IMG/VR virus record: IMGVR_UViG_3300037808_000234
Location: 1 to 40,078 of that record
DNA: 40,078 bases
Reading direction: 5' to 3' (one strand)
Source of the DNA: a virus
Position 1 is the first letter of the stretch. Each line of letters starts with the position of its first letter. The notes under the pieces were generated by a model. That model was not told where the DNA came from and ran no database searches. It was given only the letters and a program-made list of their open reading frames with translations. Both the position numbers and the translations under genes were made by a program. Positions 13,815-24,000 of the stretch are shown in pieces.

Positions 13815-14316
13815 CGGGGATGATCTTACTGAACATTAGAATAGCTGCCAGGACAGCGTCGCTTTCGTGGGAGGAGTGACAAGAAGAAGCCGTGATTGAC
13901 TTGACGACCTCTTTCACTTCGCGCTTCTTGGGGATGAACTTCCGATCCCACTCCTTGCCCACCGCACGGCAGACAGCTTTCTTTAGGGACAAGGGCGCTG
14001 CGTGACGGAACGGTATCTTTCGGGAGTGGGACCAAGCCACAATGATAGAAGAAACTGCCCAGAGGAAGGCGGTAGTTTTGATCTGGCCCATAATAAATGG
14101 CGGCGTCTCGCTGGCCACGGCGTCAATGGGGCCGTACTCTTTGTTTAAACGCTCCAGCTCAGGCCAGAGGAACTTCGTGAAGGTCATCGGCGCGGTCGCC
14201 TTGCCCACCGACATGTTCTGGGAGTGGACAACCTTGGCTGCTTTGCCGTCTTCGGACATACGCACAATGGCTAAGCCCAGGTTGCGGTAACCGGGGTCTA
14301 CTCCAAGGACAATCAT
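13807..14316 (-). CDS. ruvC-like: RuvC-like Holliday junction resolvase, 169 aa
   Basis: The RNase H-fold resolvase pattern is clear: VLGVDPGYRNLGLA at the N terminus with catalytic D7, a second acidic residue E70 in ASETPP, and a C-terminal HESDAVLAA with H150 and D153. The length is close to bacterial RuvC (about 170 residues). It would cut branched replication or recombination intermediates before packaging. It overlaps the LAGLIDADG gene upstream (ATGA overlap) and the ParB-like gene downstream. Function is known for the family; the phage role is inferred. Confidence 0.85.
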   Translation of the reverse strand: MIVLGVDPGYRNLGLAIVRMSEDGKAAKVVHSQNMSVGKATAPMTFTKFLWPELERLNKEYGPIDAVASETPPFIMGQIKTTAFLWAVSSIIVAWSHSRKIPFRHAAPLSLKKAVCRAVGKEWDRKFIPKKREVKEVVKSITASSCHSSHESDAVLAAILMFSKIIPDA

Positions 14317-14768
14317 TCGTTACCTCTCTTGTTTAACTCGATCATATCTGTGTAGATGCGGGCACGCATTGCTTGGTGGGACTTAGGTAGGGCGGGCAAA
14401 CCTAAGTCTAGCGTACTGGCAAACTCCAGGGCAAGGATGGCTTGGGCGCGTTTAATTACAAGGTAGGGTAGGCAGCAGCTAATCACATCCCTAGCCCGTG
14501 TGCCCGTGCAGCTCCAAGTGAACTGCTCCTTGTGCTTGGGGTTCTTGGGCTTGTAGGAGTGGGGCTTGCCGCCGAACTGCTCAGAAAACCAGTACACCAG
14601 ATCAGGTCGGGTGTTGGAGACAGAGATGCGTAGGGCGTACTTGAGCGCACCCTTGTACTTACCCGACGCGATCCAGATTGCTCCGTCGCAGTCAAGCACA
14701 CCAGCGATGTAACCCCTGTAACCGGGCTCAAGCGTTTGGTTGTTTCTTTTTTCTTCGGGCTCCGGCAA
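14313..14768 (-). CDS. LAGLIDADG homing endonuclease-like protein, 151 aa
   Basis: Residues 20-29 (YIAGVLDCDG) form one LAGLIDADG motif, with D28 the likely metal ligand, followed by the IWI strand and a basic DNA-binding surface. A single motif in about 150 residues suggests a homodimer of the I-CreI type. The gene appears free-standing: neighbours are intact and no intron core was found. The start is a TTG at 14768 within the upstream lipoprotein gene, with no good ribosome-binding site, so the N terminus is uncertain. It sits just before the RuvC-like gene. It may be a mobile gene or have been adopted for phage DNA processing. Confidence 0.75.
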   Translation of the reverse strand: MPEPEEKRNNQTLEPGYRGYIAGVLDCDGAIWIASGKYKGALKYALRISVSNTRPDLVYWFSEQFGGKPHSYKPKNPKHKEQFTWSCTGTRARDVISCCLPYLVIKRAQAILALEFASTLDLGLPALPKSHQAMRARIYTDMIELNKRGNE

Positions 14769-15009
14769 GCAGGGTACCTAGTGCGCCTGCGGCCATGAGG
14801 CCAAGGACGGGGTTTAAAGCTCCGATGGCGGAGCCTACAGCATTCGCAACAGGTGCAGAGTTATCTGCGATAGCGTCACCTAGGGGAACTTCCACAAGCG
14901 CACCAGTCTCCGGGTCAACGACCTGGATGGGCGCATCGAACAGGGGATCCAGTAGTGCGCAGGAGCTGAGTGTGGTGGCGACCAGCAGGGCAAGGAGGGG
15001 TTTACACAT
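14728..15009 (-). CDS. Predicted lipoprotein with C-terminal membrane segment, 93 aa
   Basis: A signal peptide (MCKPLLALLVATTL) ends in lipobox LSSC, with C17 as the lipidation site. An acidic middle region is followed by a glycine/alanine-rich hydrophobic segment (about 58-84) and a basic tail RRKKKQP. A lipidated protein next to holin-like genes could be a spanin component or a membrane protein of host takeover. The start ATG overlaps the stop of the upstream holin-like gene. No peptidoglycan-cleaving motif is present. Confidence 0.65.
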   Translation of the reverse strand: MCKPLLALLVATTLSSCALLDPLFDAPIQVVDPETGALVEVPLGDAIADNSAPVANAVGSAIGALNPVLGLMAAGALGTLLAGARRKKKQPNA

Positions 15010-15220
15010 CGCGTTTCACCATAGCGCGGGCGGCAATGTAGACGGCGACGGCGAAGGCTAGGCCCCCGATGGCTACCATCTTGAGGTTCTCGCTGTAACC
15101 TTCGGTGGTTACAACTGTGGTGACGAGGCCAGTCAACGCTGCGCTGAGTAGCCCTTCGGAAGTATTGAATAGAGAGCCGGGTGCAAGCACGCCTTTCTCG
15201 TTGGTGTTGGGGTTAGTCAT
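15002..15220 (-). CDS. Holin-like small membrane protein, 72 aa
   Basis: Two hydrophobic segments are visible (about residues 22-38 and 48-66), the second being strongly hydrophobic (GGLAFAVAVYIAARAM), with a basic C terminus (VKRDV). Size, topology and placement between two other small membrane genes fit a holin or holin-like protein; this is inference. The ATG overlaps the previous stop (ATGA), and the stop overlaps the next start. Confidence 0.6.
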   Translation of the reverse strand: MTNPNTNEKGVLAPGSLFNTSEGLLSAALTGLVTTVVTTEGYSENLKMVAIGGLAFAVAVYIAARAMVKRDV

Positions 15221-15426
15221 TTATATAGTGTAACGACATAAGATGCCGCTGTTGCTAGTGCTGTACACATACCGACAAGTAGGGCTTTCGACCCCTCTAG
15301 ACGACATATGCGTGAGTCTAAAATATCCAGTTGCTTTTGGTGACGTGCTTGTTGGGAGATAAGCGCATCCACCTTACCCTCTAGTCTACCTAGTGCCAAA
15401 AGTATTTCGCCGGGGGAGTCGTTCAT
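15217..15426 (-). CDS. Coiled-coil plus membrane-anchor protein, 69 aa
   Basis: An N-terminal coiled coil (about 5-48, with GRLEGKVDALISQ) leads to a single C-terminal transmembrane helix (KALLVGMCTALATAASYVV). This layout resembles XhlA/hemolysin-type and gp23-type phage lysis accessories. The start is ATG 15426, overlapping the upstream stop as TGATG; a GTG one codon earlier is also possible. Together with the next two genes it forms the probable lysis cassette, although no endolysin is recognised in the window. Confidence 0.62.
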   Translation of the reverse strand: MNDSPGEILLALGRLEGKVDALISQQARHQKQLDILDSRICRLEGSKALLVGMCTALATAASYVVTLYK

Positions 15427-18400
15427 CACTTATTTGAAGGGAATACCCTATCTTTTTTAGTTTCAACGGCACGTCTGTAAGCCTCACCCAGTCGGATAAT
15501 GTGGCTTCTGTAACGCTCCTGGCGTATGGGGTCTTTTGTAGCCGCAAGTCTTAGTTTCAACTTCCGTAGCTCAGATTTAAACATCTGCCCAAGGATGTGC
15601 GTCTCATGTTCTGGTGCTACCTTGCGGACACCGAGCCCGTAAACCGGGTTAGTTATCATTGCCTCACCCTCCGTGTACTGTAGTCGGGGGTTCTGCTCAG
15701 TGCGGTTAGGTAGGGTACCCATCAGTTGCAGGGCAACCTTAACAGGCCAGATCATACCAGCGGCCTCTTCAAAGGTACCCTTACGGTTGCCGCTGCGGGA
15801 GCCATCGGAAAGTGCGTTACCCCCGATGAAGGGGGCCAGTGGCCCGCCGATGTTTAGTAGACCGCCATCGGACCAAGATTTAGTTAGCTTGCGGTCGTAG
15901 TTCGTATTGCCTGTCACCGCCTCAACAGCAGGTATAGCTAAGCGGTCAGCGAATGCTGCCACCATTGTAACAGCTTCAATCGGGGCAGCGGCACGGCCTA
16001 GGTCAAGGCGGTAATCGCCTACAGCTAAGTTAGCTCGTCCCTCCGTTGTATCCACCAACCTATGCTCCCTCATGGCGTGTCCGGCAGCGGCCATTCCCGA
16101 AGGGTTCTCCATGAACTTCGCCCATTGCCAGGGCATGTAGTGCCGAGGGAAGGCGTAGTAGGTACTGAAGCGTTTAACGACACTACGCTCGATGTGTGTC
16201 AACTGCTCGTAGGGGACATGGGCGGCTTTGGTTATGTCGATGGCCCTGTCAATGCTGTGACCTTCGCGGATAAGGCCGAACATCGTGGCTGTGCGGTTCA
16301 TAACTTCCGTCTGCTCAGCGAAGTTGCGCCCACGGGCCATAGCTCGCTTAGGTGTAGCTTTGAGTGCGGCCCCAACCTCGCCCCGGCGCAGTTTAGCCCT
16401 AACACCACCTTCGGTGGCCTCTAGCTTAGCCCTTAGTAGTGACTCCTGCCTTGTACGGGTACCACGGGAAAGTGAACCTGCGTGTGTGCCGTATAGCTGA
16501 CGCTCACCAGCCTTTGAGAAAGCCTCTAGCAGATTGATCTCTTCGCCGTTAGCCATGCTGTAGTACAAATCCTCTACGGAATCGAACTCCACACCATGCG
16601 CCTTATGCCAATCTTCCACAAAGCCTGGGTTAGAGTGCGCCTCCGCAAACTTAATTAACCTCGACTGGTCACCTTTAAATACATTCTTAAAGCCCCAACT
16701 CTTGACGTTGACTGAGCCACCGACAAGATCAGCTAACAGCGCCGAATCTCTTGCGAACTCCTGCCTACCGAACATCATGCGGGAGGCGTCAACGTAGGAC
16801 AAGAGTATGTTCTTCGGGCTTACGCCCGCAGCACTCATCTGGAAGACGCCTGAGGAGAGGTTGAACACATGGAAGGGCAGGCGGGCGATTGTCTGAAACG
16901 TCTTCAGGGTATAATTGACCGTGTCAAACGTCCGTGCAGCAGGCCCGGAAACTCTGTGTACGTCCGCAGCAGCCTTGACCGCACCGCGCAACATACTATC
17001 CGCGCCGTACACAACATGGTGCCCAATCAACGCCTCGGCTCCGTTTACACCCAGGCGTTCAAGGGGGGCCGAGTGGACGCTTTCCAGAATATCCGAGCGT
17101 AGCATGGCGTCAGAGAAAGACTGTCCAAGGCTTGGGCGGTGGCCTAACTTCTCGGCTTTCTCAATGTTGCGTAGCCTGAGGAGCCCGAAACCTGTGCCCA
17201 GAAGGCTATCGTTCTCGATAACTTTAAACTCACCGCTGGCTGTCTCGATAACAAAGGCCAGGGGCGAGCGTTCGGGTGCGTCACCCAGGCCCATACGCAC
17301 TATCCTGCCCTCTTCCTTGCTCCGAAGCAGCGTCTCCGAGGTGATTCGACTAGCGGCGGACAGCTTTTCTAGATTCGTAGTGTCGTCAATGACATGGACA
17401 ACCTTGCCGCCCATCATAAGTGACGTACCGTTCTTACCATCAGCCAGCTCAAAGAGCTTGTCGAAGTAGGACGTCAGGCTACCATCGTTCTGCGCGTTAC
17501 CTAGGCGTTGGATGATACCGAGGAAAGGATCGTCCTCGAAAACTTTGCCCGTCCAAGCCTTGTAGTTCTTGAACCCCTTGATGCCTACTCCAGCTTCCTC
17601 CATCAACTTGTCTAGCTCCTTGTTGAGCGCCTTCAATTCGGGGCTGGCTGTCCGTTTAGCTGCGTCCTGTAGCTGGAGGGATATAGCGTTCATATCGTCC
17701 AGCGTAAACTCGTCCATTGAACGGTGGAACTTCTGGGCTTGTTTAACACCTAGACGCATCAGGATACCTGGGTCTTCCCTATGTATCTTGCCGAGAATAG
17801 CAGTGCCTCGGAGCATGTGTTCGTCTGTAAAGAAGCGTGATATGTAACCGATAGGTGAACCGGGTAACCAAGTACCGCTCTCCTGGGCGGCTTTCCACGA
17901 CTGATTAGTTAAGAACTTGGCACGGTCGAAGACGCCTTTGTAGGACGGACCTAACGCCCCAAGGACCATATCCTGTGTTTTTCTACTCGCTGAGACTAAG
18001 TGCGCTTCAAGATCTGGGAGTAGGTGGGCTACGGCTGAGTCTAGCGGGGTACCATTCCTAACAGCCCGCGCATGGGCCTGGGCTAACTCCTCGGACAACA
18101 TTCTGCCACGGGCGTAATCGACGGCCACATCCGTAAGCAACTCTTCAGGGATATGTACACCCGCACCGTGGAACATCACCTTGAGTTCCTCCGGGGTGGA
18201 GGGTACAGCCGCAGCAGTTAGCCGCTTCTCCGTAGGTATGACCATAAGCTCTTCATGCTCAGGGTGCGATGGGTGTAGGCCGCGCCGCCTGCGTACCTCA
18301 GTTAGACGCGCATTACTACCCGCTAGATCGGTGGGCACATACAGCTCATCGTATACCGTAGGGTTCCTAAACAGTTGGGCACCTTCAGGTGTTTGCCCAA

Positions 18401-21011
18401 CCCAGGCACGAAGGCCCTTCATCTCATCATCCCCGACAGCAACCCTAACGGGCTGCGCACGGGGTTTAGGTCCGTGTAACTTGCGGTACTTAGCACTGCC
18501 GTCCAAGAACGTATGCGCATCCGACATGGCCTCGCGGAAGGTACCGTAAACTTTCTTCCCCGCACCGATAAGGCCATGCTTCCTAAGTGTCGCGTCAGTC
18601 AAGCCTCGGGTAGATTGGAATACCCACCCACCTGTGCCTAGCTCGGTGAGTCCTAGACCATAGGTGTCCAAGTGCTGCGCCGCCGTGCTGCCTGTCCAAC
18701 GTGTTCGCTTAGCGTCCCACAGAGGGTCTATAACATCCACAACCTTAGTGGTCGTTGTTCTACTGCTGCGCAGCATCTCCGCAACTTGGTCGGTACTAAT
18801 ACTGTGACGCTTAGCGAAGGCTTGTATTGCAGGCATCCCCGCAGCCTGCGCATAAACCTCGGTGGTTGTTAGCGGGCGTTGGGATAGCCTGTGGATAGTC
18901 TCAATCCCCTGATCCAACTCTGAGTTGGTTAGCGTTGCCGCCGTCCTACCCACTAAGTCGCCCATTACATTTGAGACAACGCCAGCCTCAGATGTACTCT
19001 CTAGACCCGTAACGATGTGCCCAGCGTTTACCTGCCGCAACCTTCGGAGTTGATCCGGCGTGGGTACAGGCACATCTGAATACTTGTCCTCTAGTACACG
19101 CTCCCAATGTGCAAAGAGGAACTTACCTTCGTCTGTCCCGTGGGTACTTAAATCTAGGATGGGAAACACATCGTCTTGGAACAACCGTAGCAGTGACTCC
19201 CTAGCGTGTGGGCTGCTGATACCCTCAGCCGCTCCCGTGCCCACCTTCAACTGCTCCTGTAGTACCATGAAGCCGCTGCGCAGGCGTTCGTTCGCGTCTA
19301 TAATACCAGTCAGGATGGACATATCATCCGGGTTAGCTTTAAACGCCTGGAACGTTGCAGCAACCTCATCGGGCATAAAGTCTAGTTGCATCAGGAAGCG
19401 CAGGATAGGGCCGCTATCCGCCACACTGAAGTCCGGGTCTTTCCTAGCCAGCTCATTTAGCCCGTGGTAGATGCCGTCGGCAAGCATCTCTCTGAAGTTG
19501 CCGTCGCGTGCAACGTCCTGCAACAACTCCTCGCGTATCTTCTTACCGAAACGCTGCTTGGCCCCTGTAACGAAGACCTGATTCTGGGCCACTTTAAGCT
19601 GTTGACCAACATTGAAGGCTGTCTCAGAGACTAATTGGCCCGCTTTGGTTAACTTGGCCCTGTCCCCCAGTAGTGCTTTATGGAACATCCCCAGCTCAGA
19701 CCTACCAGGAACATCCATAACACCGCCCGAGCGCAGGAGTTTAGACGCTTCCGCGTGTTTGACAACGGCCTCTTTAAGAGTTTTGCTGATGCCCTTAACA
19801 CCTTTAGACGCACCAGCACCCCAGGCGGGAAAGTATGTAGAGTCGGCACCTGCCCCTGTGAGCCTACCCCATACGGCTGCGGCTTCCTCGCCTTTGGTTG
19901 CGATGCCGTGCTTACTTAGGGCCTGGAGGAATGCCTCCTCATGCGTAAGCCCAGCCTCAACAGCAACCTTGTACTGATCCGTGACAAGCCTAACGAGGCC
20001 GTCACCAAAACTGTCGTGGGCCTTGTGTATACTAGCCACGATGTCCGTTGACTGCATTGTGTATAGGCGGCTCACCTTGTGCCGCTCGATAGCATCCAGC
20101 GTCCTGTTTGCAGACTTAACACTAGCCAGGGCTTCACCTCCAACCTTCCAACCACCAGCAAAGTTCTTGAAGGGTGCCACCGCCTCGTTCAATGTCGCCC
20201 GTACAACGGGTACATCAAGCAACTTCTGGTTGACGAACATACTGGCAGCTTTACCTATATCCGTATTGAGCGCAGTCTTCGTTATGCCCGCTCTACCTAC
20301 AGCCGTTGCGCCCGCGTACTTGAGCCAACTGTTGTAGCCGGGACCAACGGCATAGGTGGCACGCCCGATCCCGAAGTTGCCGAGGCCGATGGCGAGACGC
20401 CTACGGTCGGTTCCCTTACCTAGCCCACCTAGAGTGGTGGGCAGGAGTGTGCCGTTCTTAGCAGCGTCCTTGGTAGCGGTCTGCATACTCTTGACTACAC
20501 CATGCTTAGCCTTACTAAGCTCCTTCGCAATCTTCTTTGTTGGGGCTACTTGAATGGCCTCGTCAATATGTTTAAGTAACAGCTCAGGGCTGAGGTCGTC
20601 CGTATACTTAGAGAAAGTTTTTCCCGACGCCGCCGCAGCGGCACGAATAGTCGGGTTTAAACTTTTGAGGCGTGCTGCCCTAATAGCCTTTATACCGAGC
20701 TTAGCTGCGGGCAAGAGCCCACCAGACAGGTAGGTTAGTGGATCCGTTAGGATCGCAGCACCTATATGACCTCCCACTCCGTCACCAAACCCAATCTGTT
20801 CAGCCATGTAGTCTGGCATGACGTCATTCTTATGGTCATCAAACAGACCAAGACCAGGGACTAAGGACATGTCCAGCAAACCCTTCTCGCTGAACAGCTT
20901 GATGTCTGGATCCTCAAGGGCACGCCAGATACGCCAGAGAAACTGCTGAGGCACACCAATAGTGGAGTTAAAGGCTACGTCTAGCCAACCGGGCTCTTGA
21001 GGTTGTTGCAT
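15426..21011 (-). CDS. Giant internal virion / DNA-ejection protein, 1861 aa (T7 gp16 position)
   Basis: This is the largest gene. It follows two other internal-protein candidates, in the same order as T7 gp14-gp15-gp16, so it probably travels in the capsid and is ejected into the cell. The N-terminal 100 residues contain amphipathic and hydrophobic stretches (GGHIGAAILTDPLTYLSGGLLP). The middle is helical and charged, and the C-terminal 250 residues include an aromatic segment (YYAFPRHYMPWQWAKF). I could not find the SLT-type transglycosylase motif that T7 gp16 carries, so peptidoglycan cutting is not supported. The start ATG lies directly after the stop of the gene at 21012. Confidence 0.75.
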   Translation of the reverse strand: MQQPQEPGWLDVAFNSTIGVPQQFLWRIWRALEDPDIKLFSEKGLLDMSLVPGLGLFDDHKNDVMPDYMAEQIGFGDGVGGHIGAAILTDPLTYLSGGLLPAAKLGIKAIRAARLKSLNPTIRAAAAASGKTFSKYTDDLSPELLLKHIDEAIQVAPTKKIAKELSKAKHGVVKSMQTATKDAAKNGTLLPTTLGGLGKGTDRRRLAIGLGNFGIGRATYAVGPGYNSWLKYAGATAVGRAGITKTALNTDIGKAASMFVNQKLLDVPVVRATLNEAVAPFKNFAGGWKVGGEALASVKSANRTLDAIERHKVSRLYTMQSTDIVASIHKAHDSFGDGLVRLVTDQYKVAVEAGLTHEEAFLQALSKHGIATKGEEAAAVWGRLTGAGADSTYFPAWGAGASKGVKGISKTLKEAVVKHAEASKLLRSGGVMDVPGRSELGMFHKALLGDRAKLTKAGQLVSETAFNVGQQLKVAQNQVFVTGAKQRFGKKIREELLQDVARDGNFREMLADGIYHGLNELARKDPDFSVADSGPILRFLMQLDFMPDEVAATFQAFKANPDDMSILTGIIDANERLRSGFMVLQEQLKVGTGAAEGISSPHARESLLRLFQDDVFPILDLSTHGTDEGKFLFAHWERVLEDKYSDVPVPTPDQLRRLRQVNAGHIVTGLESTSEAGVVSNVMGDLVGRTAATLTNSELDQGIETIHRLSQRPLTTTEVYAQAAGMPAIQAFAKRHSISTDQVAEMLRSSRTTTTKVVDVIDPLWDAKRTRWTGSTAAQHLDTYGLGLTELGTGGWVFQSTRGLTDATLRKHGLIGAGKKVYGTFREAMSDAHTFLDGSAKYRKLHGPKPRAQPVRVAVGDDEMKGLRAWVGQTPEGAQLFRNPTVYDELYVPTDLAGSNARLTEVRRRRGLHPSHPEHEELMVIPTEKRLTAAAVPSTPEELKVMFHGAGVHIPEELLTDVAVDYARGRMLSEELAQAHARAVRNGTPLDSAVAHLLPDLEAHLVSASRKTQDMVLGALGPSYKGVFDRAKFLTNQSWKAAQESGTWLPGSPIGYISRFFTDEHMLRGTAILGKIHREDPGILMRLGVKQAQKFHRSMDEFTLDDMNAISLQLQDAAKRTASPELKALNKELDKLMEEAGVGIKGFKNYKAWTGKVFEDDPFLGIIQRLGNAQNDGSLTSYFDKLFELADGKNGTSLMMGGKVVHVIDDTTNLEKLSAASRITSETLLRSKEEGRIVRMGLGDAPERSPLAFVIETASGEFKVIENDSLLGTGFGLLRLRNIEKAEKLGHRPSLGQSFSDAMLRSDILESVHSAPLERLGVNGAEALIGHHVVYGADSMLRGAVKAAADVHRVSGPAARTFDTVNYTLKTFQTIARLPFHVFNLSSGVFQMSAAGVSPKNILLSYVDASRMMFGRQEFARDSALLADLVGGSVNVKSWGFKNVFKGDQSRLIKFAEAHSNPGFVEDWHKAHGVEFDSVEDLYYSMANGEEINLLEAFSKAGERQLYGTHAGSLSRGTRTRQESLLRAKLEATEGGVRAKLRRGEVGAALKATPKRAMARGRNFAEQTEVMNRTATMFGLIREGHSIDRAIDITKAAHVPYEQLTHIERSVVKRFSTYYAFPRHYMPWQWAKFMENPSGMAAAGHAMREHRLVDTTEGRANLAVGDYRLDLGRAAAPIEAVTMVAAFADRLAIPAVEAVTGNTNYDRKLTKSWSDGGLLNIGGPLAPFIGGNALSDGSRSGNRKGTFEEAAGMIWPVKVALQLMGTLPNRTEQNPRLQYTEGEAMITNPVYGLGVRKVAPEHETHILGQMFKSELRKLKLRLAATKDPIRQERYRSHIIRLGEAYRRAVETKKDRVFPSNK

Positions 21012-24000
21012 CTATTTAGCTAAAAGGAAGGCACCGAAAAGCATGTTCTTTCGCACGGTTTCATCTTGAACCATATCGAAAGTGTTACCGTGCAGGATCT
21101 CGGCTATGACAGGGTTGAAGGATGCCGCCGTCATACCTGGCTCAAGCATAGACGTAATCGAATCGTAGGTGTTTAGGTAATCGTCGATCCGTGCGGATAG
21201 CATACGATGACGCCTACTGACCTCATCTTTACCTACGGGCGACTGGTTGCCTGTAAGCGCTTTACTGCGTGCAATGGTTACATCCTTAAACATCATAAGG
21301 ACATGGCCTAAGGACTCACGCATAGACCTAGACTCCTGGGCATTTGTAACATGGGTACCCCAAGCGTATGTTTTAAACATGTCTTCGATATCGTCTGAGG
21401 GCATCCCGGTCAGGTTGGCCATGATTTCCTTACCAGAATCGCTGTTTACATCGAGGAGACTAGCCAAAGCACCCGGATGGGTCATGGTGGTATCACTAAA
21501 GAAACGCCCAAGGGTGCCGTCGAACAAGGTTGCCGTATCGTCCGCTCGCCAAGATATTTCGTAGGAGTTGATAGCCTCCTGCGTACCCTCAATATTCGTT
21601 ATAAGCCCATCGACAAGCGCCTTGTCCAAGGGTGAGTACATCTCTACGTCACCTGTTGGGCCAGGGTGTCGTGCGAAATAGGCTCCAGGCGAACCACCGG
21701 GGGCACCGTCTTCGGGGAAAAAACGCTTCAGCTTGGTTAGACTATGCTGGAGTGAGTAAGAGTCTGCGCCAAAGTTTACTAGAGACTCAGGGGTGACGAG
21801 TTGGGGTTGGATATCCCCAGGACCGCTAAGAAGTCCATCGATGTCACCGAAGGGCATACCCGTACTCGTACTGCTACCAAATGCGACCACAGCCTCGTCT
21901 AAGTCCATGCCACGGAGAGCCTTCACCAGCATCCGAGATACGGCCATCTGATCGGCGCTCTTCGCTGAGTGCTGTTCATTCTGCGCACGCATAGCATCTA
22001 GGAACGACAACCTACCAATTAAGGCAGCGTCCTGATCCCCGTGTAGTCTAATATGCTCAGCAACTAGGCTCTTAGATCCAGTTAGGTAATCGGAATCGAA
22101 ACCCCCACCCCGACGATCTGCGGCTCGATCACCCATAAGGCGCGTACTGTTCATGGCCCCACCATTGCGGAACAGTGGGTGCCCATTCTCAGCGAAAGCC
22201 GCTGCAAAATCGGCCAGAGTAAACACCTCATAACCTTCCAGTTCGAATCCGAGTTCAAGCGCAGTGGGCGGTCCCGATCCAAACATACCAGTTTTCTGAC
22301 TCTGGGCGGCGCGTGGGGCCAAGGCCGAGGCTCTTAACGCATCCAACGCACCGCTCCTAGCCTTATCGCTAGAGAATCGGTTGCCGCTAAACACGAAGTC
22401 GCGCCTAGAAGCCTCGACCTGAGCGTGCTGCTCGTCCGATAAAACGAATGTAAGACCACCGCCAACGCCGCCTGATTGAGTCGCAGCCTCAAAGCCGTCC
22501 ATTACCGGGGTCACAGGCGTAGGCATCAGACGCGCTAGTGGGTTCTGAATTATTTTTAGACTCGATGTGTCCAGGCTCTCCGTGGACTCCAGCAACCTAT
22601 CCGTCTGCGCGACATTAAGATTTTGTGCAGCGGCTACTTGGAAGACACGCTGCTTTAATGCCTCGTCGGGATAGTAGTCCTGAGGGACGCCGTCAACGTA
22701 CATTGGTGGTGTTGTCTTCGCTACCCCAATAGCCAGCGCGTCAATAGCGGTCGGGTCGTCGGTGATCCATTTGGAAAGTGTGCCCCCCGGCCCAGTTACA
22801 AAGCGTTTTACCGTTGTAGTGCCGCCCTCCCCCGTGGGTACTTCGACAGAATCACCGTGCGCTGCGATCAACCCATCCAGGGTATTCGCGTTTGGGTTGA
22901 GGACATTAGCGCCTAAGCTGTCATTGAATACACGAATATCCGTTACAGCATCCTCTCGGTTAGTTTTTGCAGTACGGAGTTCGGTCACCTGCGCCTTGGT
23001 ACCGGGCACACTCAGCTTGAAGATATCCTGAATAAGCTGAGCGGAGGCGTGCTTTGTTTTTGGGTACAGCCCCATATCAGCAAAGGTCCGAAGCGTAAGC
23101 TCCGAACCATCCTTGACGAGATTGTCGAGGAGCTGACGCAGACCTGTATTCCCGGTAGCCGTCAACTCCTCGTTGGTCATATTCATTACGACATCTACTA
23201 CTACGGCTGACTCATCACTTAGCTCTTCCCCCGTCGGGCTCTCAAACCACTGGTTACGGACATGCTGCTCGGTAGGTTGCCCGTTCGCATCCACAGCACC
23301 ACCAAACCCAGGTTGGTTAATAAGTATGGTGCCGTCCTCCTCACCAAAGTTCCTAGGCTGCTCTAGCTGGAGTGAGGCAATCTTACGGTTAGCGTCGAAC
23401 AGGTTTGTCAGCCCGTCGAGCTTAGTTTCAGCAGACTCAAGGGCTACTGAAATCGGTGATCCGGGGTGAAGTAAGTTTGCATTTGCCTCATCGCTGCCTA
23501 TCGTAGCTAACAGCGTCTCCAATTCGATTATCTCATCAGCTATACCCCTGTGTTCGGCGGCTATACTGACGGGATCGGGGGTGTCACCTACTTGGGGTAC
23601 ACGCTCCACACGTTCGGTTAACCCGCCCACCTTGCCACCCATATTTTGGAGCTGACCTGTGATTCGCTGGAAGTTCTGCGTATTCTGTATAAACGTTTCG
23701 CTGGTAGTACCCGTCGGGGCGGGGTAGCCCGTTTGGGTTGCCCACAAATCTTTACGCTGCTTACCCGCAGTACCCGTGGCGGAGAAGAAGGTGCGTACAC
23801 CCGTGGCACCCATCTCCCCTACCATGTCTACTAGAGCTGACTCGACATTCGCCACCTCCTCAGGGGTTTTCATCGAGAAGCTCCCGTGTAAAGGTACATA
23901 CCCGGCACCCATCGCACCATCAACAAAGTCCACCCACCCTGTAAGCGGACCAGAGTTTGAACCCTTACTCTGGGCTAAAGCCATCAAACTACTGACTAAG

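Noticed and set aside
15426-21011. Lytic transglycosylase domain in the gp16-position protein
   Set aside because: I searched by eye for an SLT-type E-S-x-G...GLMQ motif and did not find one.
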